A DNA stretch of 6,280 nt from Thermoplasmata archaeon (lineage in GTDB: Archaea > Thermoplasmatota > E2 > UBA202 > JdFR-43). The DNA lies in contig QMSU01000065.1 in NCBI GenBank assembly GCA_003650975.1, positions 1 to 6,280 of the forward strand. Direction: 5' to 3'. A program made the position numbers and the translations under genes. This document shows positions 1 to 4,910 of the stretch, in pieces. Numbering within the stretch: the first letter of the stretch is position 1; every line of letters starts with the position of its first letter. The notes below the pieces were generated by a model, which had not been told where the DNA came from, searched no databases, and saw nothing but the letters and a program-made list of their open reading frames with translations.

Positions 1-155
1 AAGTTCTGAAAGTCTAGTTGTACGGGACTTGGATTTTTTGGCAATTGGACATTTATTTGTCGTAATTCTTCTATTGTGCTATTAAACGATGAATGGAATA
101 TCAGCCGATTAATTTCTTTTCCGTTATTCGTATTCGTATAAGCACCTCCTTTTGT
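1..155 (-). other. Open frame running off the left edge, probable continuation of the gene starting at 339
   Basis: Reading leftward from base 155, 51 codons are open to the window edge after a TAA at 156-158. The residues look protein-like (KEINRLIF, STIEELRQINVQLPK). A strong SD-like AAGGAGGTG lies at the junction with the 71-aa frame, but no ATG or GTG follows at suitable spacing. I read it as the +1-shifted continuation of the gene starting at 339. A separate gene with an unusual start codon is possible. Its function is unknown. Confidence 0.35.
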
Positions 156-339
156 TTAACAATACATTCAATTCCAATATCCCAATATTTATCCCTTCGT
201 TAATTTCCCCCAACTTCTTATTCCCGAACTTTTTATTCATATAATCCACTATTTTTGGTGTAAAACAAAATGATGGTACTGCTGACACATCTCCCCACAT
301 ATGACTAATATGAATATCGATATTAAAAACCTTACGCAT
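124..339 (-). CDS. Unknown protein, probably frameshifted and cut by the window edge
   Basis: I do not recognise this protein. The 71-residue frame starts MRKVFNIDIHISHMWG and stops at 124-126. A TATA-like box centred about 29 nt upstream of ATG 339 would suit a leaderless transcript, which supports this start. The +1 frame from base 155 to the window edge is open for 51 codons (NGKEINRLIF, LRQINVQLPK, LDFQN), but it has no ATG or GTG and only one internal TTG. One extra A in the run at 150-153 (T-run on the plus strand) would account for the break. The gene is therefore either a decayed or misread longer gene whose 3' end lies outside the window, or a genuine 71-aa protein followed by another frame. 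Its first codons lie in an approximately 80-bp repeat also found at 2283-2368. No family is assigned. Confidence 0.4.
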   Translation of the reverse strand: MRKVFNIDIHISHMWGDVSAVPSFCFTPKIVDYMNKKFGNKKLGEINEGINIGILELNVLLNKRRCLYEYE

Positions 340-359
340 GGGTGATATTCCTAATATTT
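278..359. repeat. Direct repeat S1 (left copy)
   Basis: This aligns with 2283-2368 over about 80 bp at roughly three-quarters identity by eye. A near-identical core contains TAATATGAATAT and TAAAAACCTTACGCA, and similarity continues through TCCCC.CAT on one side and GATTTC/TATTTC on the other. It covers the first codons and upstream region of the leftward gene starting at 339. The two copies bracket the block holding both complete cassette-like genes. Confidence 0.7.
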
Positions 360-363
360 CGTG

Positions 364-373
364 ATATTTTTAA
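364..373 (-). promoter_or_regulatory. TATA-like box for the leftward gene starting at 339
   Basis: The minus-strand sequence TTAAAAATAT is centred about 29 nt upstream of the ATG at 339. That is the spacing expected for an archaeal promoter of a leaderless or nearly leaderless transcript. The surrounding DNA is AT-rich, so a chance match is possible. Confidence 0.35.
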
Positions 374-380
374 TCGTATT

Positions 381-520
381 GGATAATGTTGCAACTATTG
401 CGGAGAACATTCCGCAGATATGCGAGGTCCGTAATGGTTTCGGTAAGCGGTAGCGAATCGCATGCCTGCTTGTTGTCTGAGTGTGTTAGCACCAAAGCGA
501 AGCGGAGAGTTGCACTGTGC
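381..520 (-). repeat. Structured inverted-repeat element C, attC-like but degenerate, downstream of the SEC-C gene
   Basis: This element lies just past the stop codon of the leftward SEC-C gene. It contains nested inverted repeats: TGCAACT (390-396) with AGTTGCA (508-514), the hairpin TGCGGA/TCCGCA (399-404 and 411-416, six-base loop), and ATGCGA/TCGCAT (420-425 and 458-463). On the minus strand it opens with GTGCTAACA and ends with CATTATCC, compared with GTCTAACA and CGTTATCC in the better element at 1455-1538. It also holds an exact AGCGAAGC (496-503), a motif present three times in that element. The outer boxes depart from the attC consensus, so it could be a decayed site or a different 3'-end structure. 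Confidence 0.4.
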
Positions 521-536
521 GAATTTTGTTGTTCTA

Positions 537-1421
537 TTATCCCCGTTTCTCGATTGAACCGCAGCATTTTTTATATTTCTTCCCACTTCCGCAAGGGCAG
601 GGATCATTTCTCCCTATCTTTTTACGTTTCGGTTTTGTTTCTAATGGTTTACGCGGCTTAGCCTTTACTTTCTTATCAGGTTGAAAACAAGCCCACCATT
701 CCATGCACTCTACGGTATCTTCTACGAATTGATAGTGACGATCACTTTTAAGGCTGGCTAAGTTTTTTTCCCATCCTCTGGAAATATATTCGTCCACATC
801 TTCTAAATCGATAAAGAACAGATCCACCAAACCGTCTTTGTAAACCTTTTTTATATCCTCATAAACCTCTTCGTAACATAGATAAGAACTGTACAGTACC
901 AGCCCATTCCAAACCATTGAATTCTCCCTTTCAAGTTTTCCCCTGAATAGACTTTTGTAATAATCCATGACTTCCTCCCTTGTTTTTTCACTATTGACCA
1001 CCAATACCAAAAGCGCTTTTAAGCTTGCATTTCTTACATATTCATCTGCGTCTCTATTTTCTATAAGCTGCTTTATCAGGGTCGTATCACCATGGCATAC
1101 AGATGCAAGAACCCGCGATAAATCTTCGGTCACAAAATCACCAGCAATGTTATCGGAAGTATCCCCAGGGTGAGAAAAGAGATCGACTATGAGAGAATAT
1201 GCACGTTTTTCCCTGAACTGAGCAAGTAAAAACATTGCGTATATGTGTGCCATATAAGATGGCTGCTCTTCAATTTGATGTATGTTTCTTTCGGCATTTT
1301 CCAAAATCCTCAGAAGTTCGGGTATTATTTTATCCTTTTGTCTTATTGCTTCCTGCACCGCTTCATGGGGAAAATACCCCCTGTTGTATTCCAGCTCTGC
1401 CAGAATTTCCCTTATTTCCAT
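537..1421 (-). CDS. DUF1186-like protein with C-terminal SEC-C zinc-binding motif
   Basis: A 294-residue soluble protein with two parts. Residues 1 to about 250 are helix-rich and resemble the DUF1186 family in style ([20 protein letters not shown] opening, helical-repeat pattern); that family has no established biochemical activity known to me. A basic linker (about 250-268, [16 protein letters not shown]) leads to a SEC-C motif at 270-288, with [20 protein letters not shown] and ligands Cys275, Cys277, Cys286 and Cys287. This motif binds zinc in the SecA C-terminal tail and in many other proteins, so it does not by itself imply secretion. Start 1421 is fixed by a near-perfect SD (GGAGGTGAT). 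The gene sits alone between two attC-like elements and points the same way as its neighbours, which suggests it is cassette cargo. DUF1186/SEC-C proteins are, to my knowledge, mostly bacterial, so transfer is plausible but unproven. Confidence 0.93.
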   Translation of the reverse strand: MEIREILAELEYNRGYFPHEAVQEAIRQKDKIIPELLRILENAERNIHQIEEQPSYMAHIYAMFLLAQFREKRAYSLIVDLFSHPGDTSDNIAGDFVTEDLSRVLASVCHGDTTLIKQLIENRDADEYVRNASLKALLVLVVNSEKTREEVMDYYKSLFRGKLERENSMVWNGLVLYSSYLCYEEVYEDIKKVYKDGLVDLFFIDLEDVDEYISRGWEKNLASLKSDRHYQFVEDTVECMEWWACFQPDKKVKAKPRKPLETKPKRKKIGRNDPCPCGSGKKYKKCCGSIEKRG

Positions 1422-1424
1422 ACA

Positions 1425-1433
1425 ATCACCTCC
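1425..1433 (-). promoter_or_regulatory. Strong Shine-Dalgarno for the SEC-C gene
   Basis: On the minus strand GGAGGTGAT ends three bases before ATG 1421. It is close to a full-length complement of the 16S rRNA tail and decides the start codon. It is stronger than anything seen before the core genes on the right, two of which appear leaderless. Confidence 0.8.
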
Positions 1434-1454
1434 TTATTTGCGCAGTGCAATTTC

Positions 1455-1538
1455 GGATAACGCCCAGCAGGCGTCTGAAGTCCGAGCGAAGCAAGGATTT
1501 GAGCGAAGCGTAGCGAAGCCAGATACGCTCTGTTAGAC
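1455..1538 (-). repeat. attC-like recombination site (element A) between two leftward genes
   Basis: An 84-bp imperfect palindrome. On the minus strand it begins GTCTAAC, an exact match to the attC consensus RYYYAAC, and ends GGGCGTTATCC, like the ends of many integron attC sites (GTT core; the remaining bases fit the RRRY consensus poorly). Between them are inner arms GCGTATCTG (1528-1520) and CAGACGC (1477-1471). These pair except for two unpaired bases in the first arm, recalling the extrahelical bases of attC L'' boxes. The central part carries AGCGAAGC three times on the plus strand (1485-1492, 1502-1509, 1512-1519). It lies directly downstream of the 209-aa gene, where a cassette's own attC would be. 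An intergenic repeat of another kind that resembles attC by chance is the alternative. Confidence 0.6.
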
Positions 1539-1551
1539 GAAGCCTTTCTTT

Positions 1552-2181
1552 TCATACATATCCTACTTCGATGCCATCGGTTTTACTCAATCTAAAAAAG
1601 GAAATAAATCGCTTAATTGACTCACTATCTGTTTTAACTTTCTTACTCAGTTTCTTATATCTCCTAAGAAGATATTCCTCTAAGTCACCGGGAAAAGCGA
1701 AAGATATGCCGGAAGTCATGTTGAAATCTTTAAATGGAATGAGCCTAATAAACAATAATAATCCAGGAATAGCAGTTTTACTGAAGGCAATGTCTATTAG
1801 CTTTAAGTTATCTTTTTTGTTCAAAATGTCATTCAAGAGTAACGTATTTTCTGCTTCATAGATAGAAGTAACTTTGAATAGAGAAGTATATGACGAGAGT
1901 AAAGCATCCAATATGTCTTTCTCTATCTCATTTTGCCAACCTATCTTCTCCCGATAAATCTCGATGGTATTCTTATTATTCACCCTGTATTCGTTAAGAG
2001 CAAAATCCATTAAAACGCTTGTTTCATCCTCGCTATCAAATATCAAGGTCTTGCCACGAGCAATACCAAGTAACCTTGCCGATTTCATCAATACATCACG
2101 GTCAAGACAGGAATCCATTATTTTATGGTTTAGTTCCATGCCTATCTTCCTATATGTTTTATATTTCTCGATAATGGTCAT
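1552..2181 (-). CDS. Hypothetical protein, 209 aa, possible gene-cassette cargo
   Basis: I do not recognise this family. The protein is soluble, alpha-helical in character and lysine-rich, with no signal peptide, membrane segment or obvious catalytic motif. Notable stretches are LGIARGKTLIFDSEDE (about 38-53), KIGWQNEIEKDILDALLSSY (about 79-98) and the basic LLRRYKKLSKKVKTDSESIKRF toward the C terminus (about 171-192). Start 2181 is favoured over the in-frame Met15 because a minus-strand AAGGAGA lies eight bases upstream. The stop (1552-1554) is followed within 14 bases by the attC-like element at 1455-1538, and a related element precedes the start, so the gene is bracketed like an integron cassette ORF. 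Its AT-rich composition differs from the genes right of 2680. The continuous frame and good SD make it very likely to be expressed. Confidence 0.85.
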   Translation of the reverse strand: MTIIEKYKTYRKIGMELNHKIMDSCLDRDVLMKSARLLGIARGKTLIFDSEDETSVLMDFALNEYRVNNKNTIEIYREKIGWQNEIEKDILDALLSSYTSLFKVTSIYEAENTLLLNDILNKKDNLKLIDIAFSKTAIPGLLLFIRLIPFKDFNMTSGISFAFPGDLEEYLLRRYKKLSKKVKTDSESIKRFISFFRLSKTDGIEVGYV

Positions 2182-2189
2182 AGTAATTT

Positions 2190-2196
2190 TCTCCTT
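2190..2196 (-). promoter_or_regulatory. Shine-Dalgarno for the 209-aa gene
   Basis: The minus-strand AAGGAGA lies eight bases before ATG 2181 and selects that start over the internal Met15. A TATA-like CTATATG lies further upstream (about 2208-2214), but it is probably the degenerate end of element B rather than a promoter, because a start 25 bases from it would exclude the SD from the transcript. Confidence 0.6.
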
Positions 2197-2206
2197 GTAA
2201 AGGTTT

Positions 2207-2295
2207 CATATAGCGGCTGAGGTGTATCCGAAGTTCCAAGCAAAGCGAGAGAATTTGGACGGAGTGAAGCGAAGTCGGATATGCACCTGCTGCAT
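2207..2295 (-). repeat. Structured inverted-repeat element B, relative of the attC-like site at 1455-1538
   Basis: On the plus strand, GGTGTATCCGA (2221-2231) pairs with TCGGATATGCACC (2275-2287) except for a two-base bulge. An outer extension pairs GCGGC (2213-2217) with GCTGC (2289-2293). On the minus strand it aligns along its length with element A: CATATCCGACTTCGC matches GTATCTGGCTTCGC, both have a central CAAAT, and both continue with a GCTT..GCT..GGA(A)CTTC block. The terminal boxes are degenerate: there is no CTAAC, and CGCTATATG stands in place of CGTTATC. It is either a decayed attC or a 3'-end stem-loop of the same family. Confidence 0.5.
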
Positions 2296-2368
2296 TTCCC
2301 CGCATGTGAATTAATATGAATATTTGGACTAAAAACCTTACGCACGGATGGGATTTCCGGGATTTCGA
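2283..2368. repeat. Direct repeat S2 (right copy)
   Basis: The second copy of the repeat at 278-359, in the same orientation. On the minus strand it encodes VRKVFSPNIHINSHAGK from a GTG, matching MRKVFNIDIHISHMWGD in S1, but a one-base length difference disrupts the correspondence after IHI. It then runs directly into element B. It looks like the broken 5' end of a paralogue of the gene starting at 339, or the outer part of a mobile unit. Confidence 0.65.
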
Positions 2369-2640
2369 GAGATGAAAATGAAAGGAAAGACAGCGGGGAT
2401 ATGTATTCATCACATTCATAAAAAAATGAAAGGGGAAAGAAGCAAAGAAACCATTTATTGCATTCATAAGAGGGGGGAGAGGGAGAGGGCAATCAGCGAG
2501 GCATCCAATGGGCACATGCAGGCCATCTTTCATTTTCATTTTTTCATTGTGGTGTCTCTGAAGGAAAACGCACGTGATGGTCCTCTCAGTGAAAAACATC
2601 TTCATTTGTAATGTGGCCCTCCCGCATTTGAACTTTTTAG
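2369..2640. other. Intergenic stretch without a convincing gene
   Basis: No credible coding frame is seen on either strand. The short frames here are low-complexity (His, Lys, Phe and Pro rich) and lack SD sites. The stretch is polypurine-rich on the plus strand (2369-2490). It contains a perfect 13-bp inverted repeat (ATGAAAATGAAAG at 2372-2384, CTTTCATTTTCAT at 2527-2539) and several ATTCAT/ATGAA words. A tandem GGGATTTC with nine-base period lies just before it (2350-2366). It is also where composition shifts from AT-rich to GC-richer DNA. Confidence 0.5.
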
Positions 2641-2643
2641 AAA

Positions 2644-2653
2644 GTTTTATTAT
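2644..2653 (+). promoter_or_regulatory. TATA-like promoter for the roadblock-GTPase-RAD55 operon
   Basis: The sequence TTTTATTAT, preceded by the purine-rich AGAAAG (a possible BRE), is centred about 33 bases before ATG 2682. This implies a 5' leader of only a few bases. No SD precedes the ATG; the only SD-like GGAGGAG lies inside the first codons. Together these point to leaderless translation of the first operon gene. Confidence 0.5.
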
Positions 2654-2681
2654 CCTTTTCCTTTTAATTCATTAGATAATC

Positions 2682-3044
2682 ATGAAGGAGGAGAGGTACA
2701 AGAAGGCCCTGCACATGCTGAACGCAGAGGCCGATATTGAGGGAAGCTGCATTGTTTCGCGCGATGGTATGCTCATCTATTCCGACATGCGCGATGTTCA
2801 TGCAGAGGTATTCGCCGCCATGCTGGCAACGCTTCTGAGCTCCGCCGAGGTGGCCACCGATGAGATCAAGGCGGGAGTGCCGGATGCGGTGGTGGTGGAG
2901 GGGAAGAACAAGAAGATCATTGTCACGGGTGCGGGAGCGCATGCGCTGCTTGCCTGTATCACTTCTGCGGATGTGGATGAGGTGCGGGAGGCTCTGCAGA
3001 AAGCGGCCGGCGCCATCGACACCATTGCAAGTGAGAAAAAATGA
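2682..3044 (+). CDS. Roadblock/LC7-domain protein (MglB-like)
   Basis: A 120-residue single-domain protein, the usual length for a stand-alone roadblock/LC7 protein. A first helix (1-15) is followed by IEGSCIVSRDGMLIYSD (19-35), the characteristic paired strands with an SRDG turn. A long Ala-rich helix follows (39-58), then DAVVVEGKNKKIIVTGAG (68-85) and a strand into the final helix (98-116). The family dimerises and binds small Ras-like GTPases, acting as a GTPase-activating or scaffolding subunit (MglB for MglA; CvnB for CvnD). Its stop overlaps the next gene's start as ATGA (3041-3044), so it is very likely co-translated with the GTPase fusion, its obvious candidate partner. It is probably cytosolic. 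Start 2682 fits a TATA-like box and a near-leaderless mRNA. The partnership is inferred from context. Confidence 0.85.
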   Translation: MKEERYKKALHMLNAEADIEGSCIVSRDGMLIYSDMRDVHAEVFAAMLATLLSSAEVATDEIKAGVPDAVVVEGKNKKIIVTGAGAHALLACITSADVDEVREALQKAAGAIDTIASEKK

Positions 3045-4204
3045 TTGAAACCGGCATTCCGAAACTGGACGAGTATCTCGGGGGCATCCCTCCCGGAAAA
3101 TCCCTGATTTTTTCCATTGAGCCGGGAGTGGAGGAGAGCAACATGGGCATCCACGTGCTCCATCACGTGCTGGAGAAGGGGCTGCACGGCATGTACGTCG
3201 CCTCCGAAAGCTCGCCGAAAAATCTCAAAAAGGCGTTCAGCGAGTTCGGCTGGGATGTGAAGAAGTACGAACGCCTCACCGTCATAGACGGGTACTCATC
3301 CCTCATCGGCTCGCCCTCTGACGAGCAATACGTGGTGGAGGAACCGCACGACATCAAAAGCTACGAGGATGCGCTCATGATGGCACTGGAGAACATCACG
3401 GGAAGCGGCGTGATTGTGTTCGACTCCCTCTCCACCATGATGGATATGTGCGGTGAGCGGGAGACTCTCGAGGGCATCGCCACCATCAACGACGAAATAG
3501 GCGGTTCCCAGTTCGCCGCGGTGTACAACTTCATTGCATGGCCCTACAAGGAGGCGATATTTTACCGCATACGCCGGCTCTTCAATGCCATCGTTGATGT
3601 GAGCGTGGTGGAGGATGTGGCCACCCGCCAGCGGATGCACGTGAGAAAGGTGGACTGGCAGGATGGCGCCGAGGGGCGCGGATTCGACTTCAAAATATTC
3701 AAACCGGAGGGCTTCCGGATATACATTCCCAAAATCAGTGTGGTGGGACCCTTCCAGTCGGGAAAGACCACCTTCATCAAGGCGCTTGCAACGCAGTTCA
3801 CCCCGGTGGAGCGGATGGGGGCAAGCGTGGGCCTTGAATACGGGCTGGTGGATTACCGGGGCTATCGGGCGGATGTGTTCGGCATCCCCGGACAGGAGCG
3901 GTTCCTGCCCCTGCTCGGCAAGCTCGGTGCCTCATCCATGGGCATCCTCCTTCTCGTTGACGCCACCCGGCCCCATGAATTCGAATTTGCAAAGAGAATC
4001 CTCGCAACCTTTCCGGGAATTCCCTACGTCATTGTTGCCAACAAGCAGGACCTCCCCGGCGCGCTGAAGGAGGCGGAGGTGCGGGAGCGCTTCGGTCTTC
4101 CCGATGCCGTGGTGGTGGAAGCGTCGGCACTCCGGGGAGAGGGGGTGCATGAGGCCTTCATGAAACTGGTGAACATCATTGTGGAGGGACCCCATGCTCG
4201 CTAA
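3041..4204 (+). CDS. RecA/RAD55-like domain fused to a COG2229-type small GTPase
   Basis: 387 residues in two domains. Residues 1 to about 225 follow the RAD55/KaiC-like plan: GIPKLDEYLGGIPPGKS (5-21) and a Walker B strand VIVFDSLS (124-131, Asp128). The P-loop has become EPGVEESN (27-34), with no GK[ST], so ATP hydrolysis here is unlikely. Residues 230-387 form a complete Ras-like GTPase: G1 GPFQSGKTT (236-244), a probable G2 Ser262, G3 FGIPGQERF (280-288, catalytic-type Gln285), G4 NKQD (334-337) and G5 SA (362-363). FG.PGQERF is typical of the MglA/CvnD-like COG2229 group. The gene overlaps the roadblock gene by ATGA and the RAD55-like gene by 11 bases. I infer a GTP-driven switch whose RecA-like half docks to the downstream ATPase-like protein. 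The biological output is not known. Confidence 0.85.
   Translation: MIETGIPKLDEYLGGIPPGKSLIFSIEPGVEESNMGIHVLHHVLEKGLHGMYVASESSPKNLKKAFSEFGWDVKKYERLTVIDGYSSLIGSPSDEQYVVEEPHDIKSYEDALMMALENITGSGVIVFDSLSTMMDMCGERETLEGIATINDEIGGSQFAAVYNFIAWPYKEAIFYRIRRLFNAIVDVSVVEDVATRQRMHVRKVDWQDGAEGRGFDFKIFKPEGFRIYIPKISVVGPFQSGKTTFIKALATQFTPVERMGASVGLEYGLVDYRGYRADVFGIPGQERFLPLLGKLGASSMGILLLVDATRPHEFEFAKRILATFPGIPYVIVANKQDLPGALKEAEVRERFGLPDAVVVEASALRGEGVHEAFMKLVNIIVEGPHAR
4183..4188 (+). promoter_or_regulatory. Shine-Dalgarno for the RAD55/KaiC-like gene
   Basis: GGAGGG lies five bases before ATG 4194, inside the end of the upstream GTPase gene. It fixes the start at 4194 and excludes the in-frame TTG at 4179, which lies upstream of the SD. 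Confidence 0.75.
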
Positions 4205-4910
4205 AACCGGGATGGACCGGCTGGATGAACTCATGAAGGGAGGCATACCCCAGAAGAGCAACGTGGTGGTGTACGCACCCCCCTTCATCGGAAAGGAGAT
4301 AATTCTCAAGCGATTTGCCGCCGCGGGACTTGAAGAGGGAGAGCGTGTCATCTTCGTACTCACGGACAAGTCCTTTGCCGACATGAAGGAGGAAATGGAA
4401 AAGCTCGTCCCCTCCTACAGGGAGTACGAGAGCAAGGGCATGGTACAGTACATCGATGTGTATTCATCCAGCGTGGAGCTGAAGGAGGAGAGCGAGTGGG
4501 TCACCTTTGTTGACAGCCCGGTGAACAGGGAGCGGATTGCCTCATCCATCACCCAGTCGCTGAAGAAAAACGAGGGGCATTCCCGCATCATCTTCGATTC
4601 CATATCGACCCTCATCGTGTATTCGGATGCAAAGGCGGTGTTCAGATTCCTGCAGGTGTTAAGCGGCGTGTGCAAGCGCATGGATGCCACCTCGCTGTTC
4701 AGCATGACGAGGGGGATGCACGAGGAAATAGAGGTGCAGACCATCAAACATCTCATGGACGGTGTCATAGAGCTCAGGGAGGAGGGTGCACGCTTCCAGC
4801 TGAGGGTGCAGGGATGCGGTGAGGTCATCTCACGCCACTGGATTGACTACCTGCTCGAGGAAAACGAGATACGCCTCACGGGTGCCTTCCGCATGGGAAG
4901 AGTTGCCTAG
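4194..4910 (+). CDS. RAD55/KaiC-like RecA-superfamily protein with altered P-loop
   Basis: 238 residues, a single RecA-fold domain. The opening TGMDRLDELMKGGIPQKSNVVVYAP (5-29) is the KaiC/RAD55 pattern. The P-loop reads APPFIGKE (28-35): the glycine and Lys34 are kept but the usual Thr/Ser is Glu35, which would compromise Mg-ATP binding. Walker B is RIIFDSIS (131-138, Asp135). HLMDGVIELREEGARFQLRV (186-205) matches the late-domain strands of this family. Archaeal relatives are often paired with signalling or surface-motility proteins, but I cannot assign a specific partner. The start overlaps the stop of the GTPase fusion (ATGCTCGCTAA, 4194-4204), implying coupled translation. With the degenerate RecA-like half encoded just upstream, the two may form a mixed oligomer. 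The TAG stop shares CTAG with the convergent gene. Confidence 0.85.
   Translation: MLAKTGMDRLDELMKGGIPQKSNVVVYAPPFIGKEIILKRFAAAGLEEGERVIFVLTDKSFADMKEEMEKLVPSYREYESKGMVQYIDVYSSSVELKEESEWVTFVDSPVNRERIASSITQSLKKNEGHSRIIFDSISTLIVYSDAKAVFRFLQVLSGVCKRMDATSLFSMTRGMHEEIEVQTIKHLMDGVIELREEGARFQLRVQGCGEVISRHWIDYLLEENEIRLTGAFRMGRVA

Noticed and set aside
370..661. Short frames on both strands across element C
   Set aside because: They overlap the hairpin element and the end of the SEC-C gene, and have no recognisable protein content.
1484..1519. Possible short tandem or CRISPR-like repeat (AGCGAAGC three times)
   Set aside because: The unit is only 8 bp with irregular spacing of 17 and 10 bases and no spacer pattern. 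It is better read as part of the attC-like element.
2213..2293. Stem of element B as a simple transcription terminator
   Set aside because: No T-run follows it on either strand, and its sequence relationship to the attC-like element A is a better explanation.
2159..2605. 148-codon minus-strand frame covering element B and the intergenic stretch
   Set aside because: It is low-complexity (Pro, Phe, His and Ser rich), has no SD, runs through the inverted-repeat element and overlaps the start of the 209-aa gene.
2348..2611. 87-codon plus-strand frame in the purine-rich intergenic DNA
   Set aside because: Its composition simply reflects the ATGAA/CATTTTC repeats. It resembles no family and has no SD or TATA box at suitable spacing.
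4179..4193. Upstream TTG start for the RAD55-like gene
   Set aside because: It lies before the GGAGGG SD at 4183-4188, which is correctly spaced for ATG 4194.
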